Origin: an uncultured Acetobacteraceae bacterium
Lineage (GTDB): Bacteria > Pseudomonadota > Alphaproteobacteria > Acetobacterales > Acetobacteraceae
Assembly: GCA_903924985.1 (NCBI GenBank)
Contig: CAIYDT010000222.1
Span: 1 to 48,507 of the forward strand
DNA length: 48,507 nt
Reading direction: 5' to 3'
This document shows positions 42,278 to 48,507 of this stretch, piece by piece. The translations under genes and the position numbers were made by a program. The notes under the pieces were generated by a model. It did no database searches, was not told the origin of the DNA, and saw only the letters and a list, made by a program, of their open reading frames with translations. How positions within the stretch are numbered: position 1 is the first letter of the stretch; the number at the start of each line of letters is the position of its first letter.

Positions 42278-43137
42278 CAATGGCGCCCAGGCGTCGATTT
42301 TTGCGGAGCCTCCGGCGCGGTTACGCCACCCAGGCCGTAGTCGAATATGCGCACGACCTCCAACCGGTTCAGGAGAGCGAAGGGTTCCACCTCCGGCGTG
42401 CCGCTGGCGCTGTGATGCACGGTGCCGACCGGCAGATTGGCGGGGAAGGCATTGGCCTCGGCGCTGGTGACGATGCGTTCGCCTTCCCGCGGCTGCACGC
42501 CCTCCGGCCAGTACAACAGGCGCGGGCGCGGCCCATTCGTGCCGACCAGAATGGCCCGGGCGCGGGAGGCTTCCATGATCACGGGGATGCGGCTGTTCAA
42601 ATCGGTGATCAGCAGCACGCGCGCGGTGCGGGCGCCAACCTCGGTAACGCGGCCGATCAGCCCGCGCTCATCCAGCGCGATTTGCCCTTTTCGCACGACG
42701 TGATTCGGCCCGACCGCCAGCAGTGCCGCCCGGGCGTAGACACCGCCGGCATCGGCCACGACGCGCGCGGTGACATAGTTGGTGGACGGATCGGGGATCC
42801 AGTTCAGGCTGGCCTTCAGGCGGGCGTTTTCCGCGTCGAGCGCCAGCGCGATGGTCTGCCACCGGCGGAGGTACTCGTTTTCCTCCCGCAGTTTGGCGTT
42901 TTCCGACCGCAGATTCCAGAGCTGGCCGGTCTCGGTCACCGCGGCGTTGATGGCCCCCAGCGGTTCCGCCAACACGCTGTAGATCGGCCCGAGGGCATCG
43001 TTCAGCGCCATGCGCGCGCGTTCGGCGAGAATGGTGTCGGCCTTGCCCAGCAGCATGAGGCCGAACGCCGCCACCACCAGCACCGGTAGCGTAAGCTTCG
43101 ACAGCGCCTGACGCGCGGGGATGGACAGCCGGATCAT
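42277..43137 (-). CDS. mreC: Rod-shape protein MreC
   Basis: A 286-residue bitopic protein: a membrane helix at about 17-33, a coiled coil (RSENAKLREENEYLRRWQTIALALDAEN, residues 78-105, read in pieces), then the beta-barrel domain with GLIGRVTEVGARTARVLLITDLNSRIPV. It is periplasmic and activates PBP2-RodA. The frame opens 26 codons earlier but MIRLSIPARQALSK at 43137 is the usual start. It is separated from mreB by 578 bases that contain a decayed toxin-antitoxin pair, whereas mreB and mreC are usually close neighbours. Confidence 0.94.
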   Translation of the reverse strand: MIRLSIPARQALSKLTLPVLVVAAFGLMLLGKADTILAERARMALNDALGPIYSVLAEPLGAINAAVTETGQLWNLRSENAKLREENEYLRRWQTIALALDAENARLKASLNWIPDPSTNYVTARVVADAGGVYARAALLAVGPNHVVRKGQIALDERGLIGRVTEVGARTARVLLITDLNSRIPVIMEASRARAILVGTNGPRPRLLYWPEGVQPREGERIVTSAEANAFPANLPVGTVHHSASGTPEVEPFALLNRLEVVRIFDYGLGGVTAPEAPQKSTPGRH

Positions 43138-43192
43138 GGGTGGGTGGACAATAGCGGCAAATGCCGAGGCGTGCGACGGGGAAGATAGGGGG

Positions 43193-43468
43193 TCAGGCCG
43201 GACTATTTCCCGCAAGACGTTGAACGATACCCCGAAGGTCGTGCGGCAGATGCGACGGCTCTCGAACAGCCCAGAGGTCCAGGACCTTAACTGCCACCCG
43301 TAAGCTTTCGGCCGGCGTGGGCTGTCGGCCGCCCGTTATCGATCGAGCGATATCGTCGGCATTGATGGATAAGGCTGGAATATGGAGAACTCGCGCGATT
43401 GTACCCGATTGAACCAGGGTCGTTTTGCCCGAACCGTTTGGCCCAGCAACGATAACCAACCGCGGCAT
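43193..43468 (-). pseudogene. Truncated zeta-toxin-like P-loop kinase
   Basis: The first 60 or so residues read as a zeta-toxin or AAA_33-type kinase: MPRLVIVAGPNGSGKTTLV (Walker A), then SINADDIARSITGGRQPTPAESLR. Intact members run to about 190 residues or more and continue with an arginine-rich helix and an ETVLS-like substrate block. Here the frame changes into AVREPSHLPHDLRGIVQRLAG and stops; one shifted frame over the same bases reads SRRICRTTFGVSFNVLRE, which looks more like the expected continuation, so a frameshift is likely, and the distal two-thirds is missing. It follows a small antitoxin-like ORF. Confidence 0.65.
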
Positions 43469-43516
43469 ACGGACGACTGGACCTAAGTCCGAACAGCGAG
43501 ATGGATGGGTTCGCGT

Positions 43517-43660
43517 TCAGGCCTGTCGAAAGCCTTCCTCCATAGCCTGCGCGGCATTAAGCGCGTCGGCAAGCCCCCCAGACTCGAGGGCTTTTTTGGT
43601 CCGTTTGCGATGTTGCTCGCGAACCAATGGCACCGAAGGCTTTGCGGCTGCGTTTACCAT
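43517..43660 (-). CDS. Small antitoxin-like ORF (47 aa)
   Basis: A 47-residue basic-then-acidic helical peptide, starting MVNAAAKPSVPLVREQHRKR and containing TKKALESGGLADALNAAQAM. GGGAGAGG lies before the ATG. It sits 48 bases upstream of the truncated zeta-toxin-like frame on the same strand, the usual order for antitoxin then toxin. The pattern of a short helix pair with ALExGG and AMEEG resembles small partner ORFs in front of such kinases, from memory of the family. If the toxin is dead the antitoxin would be under no selection, so it may be decaying too. Confidence 0.5.
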   Translation of the reverse strand: MVNAAAKPSVPLVREQHRKRTKKALESGGLADALNAAQAMEEGFRQA

Positions 43661-43715
43661 GACCTCTCCCACCACGGTTTCGGCCTCCGGCGCGATTATT
43701 CGATCGTCCGCCCCC

Positions 43716-45890
<2,175 letters not shown>

Positions 45891-46027
45891 GGAGATTCGG
45901 TTAGGGAGCGGACCCGGGCCAAAGGGGACCCAGCCGCTCGGCGATTTCACCGTGCCGGGTCATCAGGTCTGTCGCGGTCTGCCAGAGCTGCCGTCGCAGC
46001 GTATCGCGCGCCCTATCACGGGGGCGT
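45891..46027. other. Gap between prs and the MTA phosphorylase gene
   Basis: No gene is assigned. On the minus strand an open frame with the sequence RDTLRRQLWQTATDLMTRHG followed by EIAERLGPLWPGSAP and TAA covers most of the gap, but it has no convincing start or ribosome site and begins inside the phosphorylase gene in another frame. It may be the tail of a lost gene or chance. No terminator hairpin with a T-run was found. Confidence 0.3.
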
Positions 46028-46903
46028 CTACGGCCCCAAAATCCGCCCCGCCACCGCGTCAAGCTTGGCCACCAGCCCCATCGCCCGCATTGCCGCGGCG
46101 GTGATCAGCGCGTTTTCCAGCGCTCGGTCGCAACCGCAGGGGCATACTTCGCGCGGCTGCCCGATTGCCGGCACAGCTTGCCCCACCAATGACCGAGCTT
46201 TGTCGGCGTTCTCCAGCAGCACCCTGATCACGGCTTCCACAGTCACGTGGTCGTGGTCCGGATGCCAGCAATCGAAATCGGTGACCATGGCGACGGTGGC
46301 GTAGCAAAGCTCCGCTTCACGGGCGAGCTTGGCCTCGGGCATATTGGTCATGCCGATGACGCTGCAGCCCCAGGAGCGGTACAGCTCGCTCTCGGCCTTG
46401 GTGGAAAATTGCGGCCCTTCCATCACCAAGTAGGTGCCGCCGCGGGTGACCGGCAACCCCAGCCCGCGGGCCGCTGCTTCCAGCCCGTCGCCCAGGCGGG
46501 CGCAGACGGGGTGCGCCATGGACACGTGCGCCACCAAACCGTCGCCAAAGAAGCTTTTTTCCCGAGCGAAGGACCGGTCGATGAACTGGTCGACGATGAC
46601 GAAATGGCCCGGCGGCAGCTCCGCCTTCAGGCTGCCGACAGCGGACAGGGAGATGACGTCGGTCACCCCCGAACGCTTCAGGGCATCGATGTTGGCGCGG
46701 TAGTTGAGGTGGCTGGGGGACACTGGATGGCCCCGACCATGCCGCGGCAGGAACACGCAGCGCACGCCGGACAGACGCCCGAACAGCAACTCGTCGGACG
46801 GGTTTCCCCAAGGGGTGGGAACCCGCCGCCACGATTTGTCTTCCAGACCGTCGATGTCATAGAGGCCGGAGCCGCCGATGATGCCAATGATAGGTTCTGA
46901 CAT
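46028..46903 (-). CDS. mtnP: S-methyl-5'-thioadenosine phosphorylase (MTAP/PNP family)
   Basis: A 291-residue purine-nucleoside-phosphorylase-fold enzyme, which splits methylthioadenosine into adenine and methylthioribose 1-phosphate in methionine salvage. IIGIIGGSGLYDIDGLED opens it; LPRHGRGHPVSPSHLNYRANI binds phosphate; GGTYLVMEGPQFSTKAESE and GMTNMPEAKLAREAELCYA hold the base site with Asp in DFDCWHP. The start at 46903 gives the usual N-terminus, with no strong ribosome site visible. MTAP and the close methylthioinosine phosphorylase are hard to tell apart by eye. Confidence 0.92.
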   Translation of the reverse strand: MSEPIIGIIGGSGLYDIDGLEDKSWRRVPTPWGNPSDELLFGRLSGVRCVFLPRHGRGHPVSPSHLNYRANIDALKRSGVTDVISLSAVGSLKAELPPGHFVIVDQFIDRSFAREKSFFGDGLVAHVSMAHPVCARLGDGLEAAARGLGLPVTRGGTYLVMEGPQFSTKAESELYRSWGCSVIGMTNMPEAKLAREAELCYATVAMVTDFDCWHPDHDHVTVEAVIRVLLENADKARSLVGQAVPAIGQPREVCPCGCDRALENALITAAAMRAMGLVAKLDAVAGRILGP

Positions 46904-46920
46904 GCGGATGTCCCCATAAC

Positions 46921-46955
46921 GTCATGGCGGGCCGGACCCGGGGGCCCGCCATGAC
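46921..46955. repeat. Perfect 13-base palindrome GTCATGGCGGGCC / GGCCCGCCATGAC
   Basis: Arms at 46921-46933 and 46943-46955 pair fully around a nine-base loop. It lies between the cytochrome gene stop and the phosphorylase gene on the same strand. It shares its GTCATGG ends with the elements at 25539 and 32567. No T-run is present, so intrinsic termination of the cytochrome transcript is not assured. Confidence 0.7.
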
Positions 46956-46966
46956 GGAGAAGGGCC

Positions 46967-48507
46967 TTAGTGAATCGCGGCCCAAACCTTACGCTTCAGG
47001 GCGTAGGTCACGCAGGCCATGAAACCCAGATACAGGATCACGCGAACGCCCATCTGCTTGCGTTCGGTCTCCTCGGGGTTCGCGGCCCATGAAAGGAACG
47101 TCACCACGTCCTTCGCTTCCTGAGCGATGTTGCTGGGTGAGCCATCAATAAACGTCACCTGTCCGTCGTGCAGCGGCTGCGGCATGGCGATCTGGTGGCC
47201 CGGGAAGTACATGTTGAAGTTCATCCCGTCCTGCATCTTGAAGTCCTTCGGCGCGTCGCCGAAGCCGACCATCAGGGCGTAGATGTAGTCCGCGCCGCCT
47301 TCGCGTGCATTGACGATCAGCGACAGATCCGGCGGCAGGGCGCCGTTGTTGGCGGCACGCGCGGCCAGATCGTTCGAGAACGGTGACCGGAATTGATTCG
47401 CCGGCGTCGCCGGGCCGTCCTTCGGCTCACCCGAGTCGTTCAGCCCCTGCGGCACTGTCACGGCGGCCGCGATGGCCTTGATCTGCTCGGGGGACAGACC
47501 GATGCCCGCCAGATCCCGGTAGTGCAGGAACTTCATGGAATGGCACGCCGCGCAGACCTCGGAGTAGACCTGGAAGCCCCGTTGCGCCGATGCCATGTCG
47601 ATGGTGCCGAACACGCCATCGAAGCTCCATTTCTGCGCGGGCAACGGAGGTTCGGCCATTTCCGCTCGGGCCGGCTGCATCGCCGCCAACCCGAAGAGCG
47701 CGGCAATCAGCGCGGCGATCGCCCCCGACCGGACCACGACCGGGTTGCTGATGCTTTCCGGCAGCGGCAGCGGACGCTCGATCTTGCCCAGGATCGGCAG
47801 GATCACCAGCAGATGCAGGAAGTAATACAGCGTGGCGACCCGGCTCAGGACAACCCAGACGCCTTCCGGCTTATGCGCGCCGCACAGGCCCAGGACGACG
47901 AAGGACAGTACCCACAGCCAGATTATCTTGCGGAAGATCGGGCGGAAGCGCGCGCTGCGCACCCGGGACGTATCCAGCCAGGGCAACACGAACAGCACCA
48001 GGATCGAGGCGAACATCAGGCACACGCCCAGCAGCTTGTTCGGGACGGAGCGCAGGATGGCGTAGTATGGGAGGAAGTACCACTCCGGCACGATGTCCGC
48101 CGGTGTTTGTAGTGGGTTGGCCGGGATGAAGTTGTTGGGATCGCCCAGCATGTTCGGCGCGAAGCACACGAACGCCGCCCAGATCATCAGGAACACGCAG
48201 ATGCCCACGCTGTCCTTGATCGTGTAGTACGGGTGGAACGGTACCGTGTCCTGCGGCGACTTCACGTCGATGCCCAGCGGGTTGTTGGACCCCACGATGT
48301 GCAATGCCGCAACGTGCAGGAAGATCACGCCCACCACCACGAAGGGCATCAGATACTGCAGCGCGAAGAAGCGGTTGAGGGTGGGGTTGTCCACGCAGAA
48401 CCCGCCCCACAGCAAGGTCACGATGTACTTGCCGACCACCGGGAAGGCGGAGAACAGGTTGGTGATGACGGTGGCGCCCCAGTAGGACATCTGGCCCCAG
48501 GGCAGCA
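46967..48507 (-). CDS. Fused cytochrome b/c1 of the bc1 complex, 5' end outside window
   Basis: The frame is open to the window edge; bases before the ATG at 48490 encode LPWGQ, so the true start is upstream. Counting from that Met, residues 1-240 are the C-terminal two-thirds of cytochrome b, including the Qo-site PEWY at 135-138 and several membrane helices. A second hydrophobic stretch at about 253-275 with MQPARA, a signal-peptidase site, leads into cytochrome c1 with heme motif CAACH at 313-317, the Met ligand region [11 protein letters not shown], and a C-terminal anchor helix. Fused b-c1 precursors (fbcH type) are cut after export. Residue 45 is Gln where bc1 families have the His that ligates heme bL. 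Petunia-type Rieske gene, normally upstream, lies outside. Confidence 0.93.
   Translation of the reverse strand, partial: LPWGQMSYWGATVITNLFSAFPVVGKYIVTLLWGGFCVDNPTLNRFFALQYLMPFVVVGVIFLHVAALHIVGSNNPLGIDVKSPQDTVPFHPYYTIKDSVGICVFLMIWAAFVCFAPNMLGDPNNFIPANPLQTPADIVPEWYFLPYYAILRSVPNKLLGVCLMFASILVLFVLPWLDTSRVRSARFRPIFRKIIWLWVLSFVVLGLCGAHKPEGVWVVLSRVATLYYFLHLLVILPILGKIERPLPLPESISNPVVVRSGAIAALIAALFGLAAMQPARAEMAEPPLPAQKWSFDGVFGTIDMASAQRGFQVYSEVCAACHSMKFLHYRDLAGIGLSPEQIKAIAAAVTVPQGLNDSGEPKDGPATPANQFRSPFSNDLAARAANNGALPPDLSLIVNAREGGADYIYALMVGFGDAPKDFKMQDGMNFNMYFPGHQIAMPQPLHDGQVTFIDGSPSNIAQEAKDVVTFLSWAANPEETERKQMGVRVILYLGFMACVTYALKRKVWAAIH

Noticed and set aside
45891..46027. A small gene between prs and mtnP
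   Set aside because: The open frame lacks a start with a ribosome site and matches nothing I recognise.

Overview
This 48.5 kb window is a high-GC, densely packed bacterial chromosome segment. Gene content and codon use suggest an alphaproteobacterium close to Rhodospirillales/Acetobacteraceae: a Hint-domain protein of the kind seen there, a cytochrome b and c1 made as one polypeptide, a compact mreB-mreC-mreD-mrdA-rodA block, and many stand-alone catabolic genes. The lineage is an inference from gene content, not a database result.

Layout. 1-5.0 kb: end of an HpcH/HpaI-type aldolase gene, an SDR oxidoreductase, a UPF0149 protein, a ketopantoate-reductase-like protein, a small lipoprotein and an acyl-CoA-dehydrogenase-fold monooxygenase-like protein. 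5.0-10 kb: a Hint-domain protein in an AT-rich pocket, then an ADP-forming acyl-CoA synthetase overlapping selB, the selenocysteine elongation factor. 10-16.2 kb: a GST remnant, an HpaB-type monooxygenase, and on the minus strand an operon of desaturase, CoA-transferase A and B, and two acyl-CoA dehydrogenases. 16.3-16.8 kb: a gene of the UGSC family in which the key codon is an in-frame UGA. It is followed at once by a SECIS-like hairpin and, after the gene, by a strong intrinsic terminator. With selB 6 kb away, this is the most notable system in the window: a selenoprotein that ordinary ORF calling breaks or misses.

16.8-27.3 kb: a DUF2336 protein coupled to a diguanylate cyclase, a thioesterase, an operon of intradiol dioxygenase, Ni/Co transporter and TauD-type dioxygenase, a PPOX-fold protein, a rhodanese, an HMG-CoA-lyase-like protein overlapping a CaiB-type CoA-transferase, and an LLM oxidoreductase overlapping an epimerase. 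27.3-31.9 kb: the glycine cleavage operon gcvT-gcvH-gcvP under a tandem glycine riboswitch. 32-38.1 kb: a histidine phosphatase, a GST, a dienelactone hydrolase fragment and a complete branched-chain amino acid type ABC transporter operon.

38.3-44.8 kb: the rod-shape and elongasome cluster, mreB-mreC-mreD-mrdA-rodA plus a DUF3293 gene, all translationally coupled from mreC onward. A decayed zeta-type toxin-antitoxin pair sits between mreB and mreC. 45-48.5 kb: prs, an MTA phosphorylase, and the 3' part of a fused cytochrome b/c1 gene running off the window. In the cytochrome b part, the position expected to hold a heme axial histidine reads glutamine.

No rRNA, tRNA, CRISPR array, intact insertion sequence or recognisable transcriptional regulator was seen. 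selA, selC and selD are not in the window. Related intergenic palindromes with GTCATGG/CCATGAC ends occur at three places.
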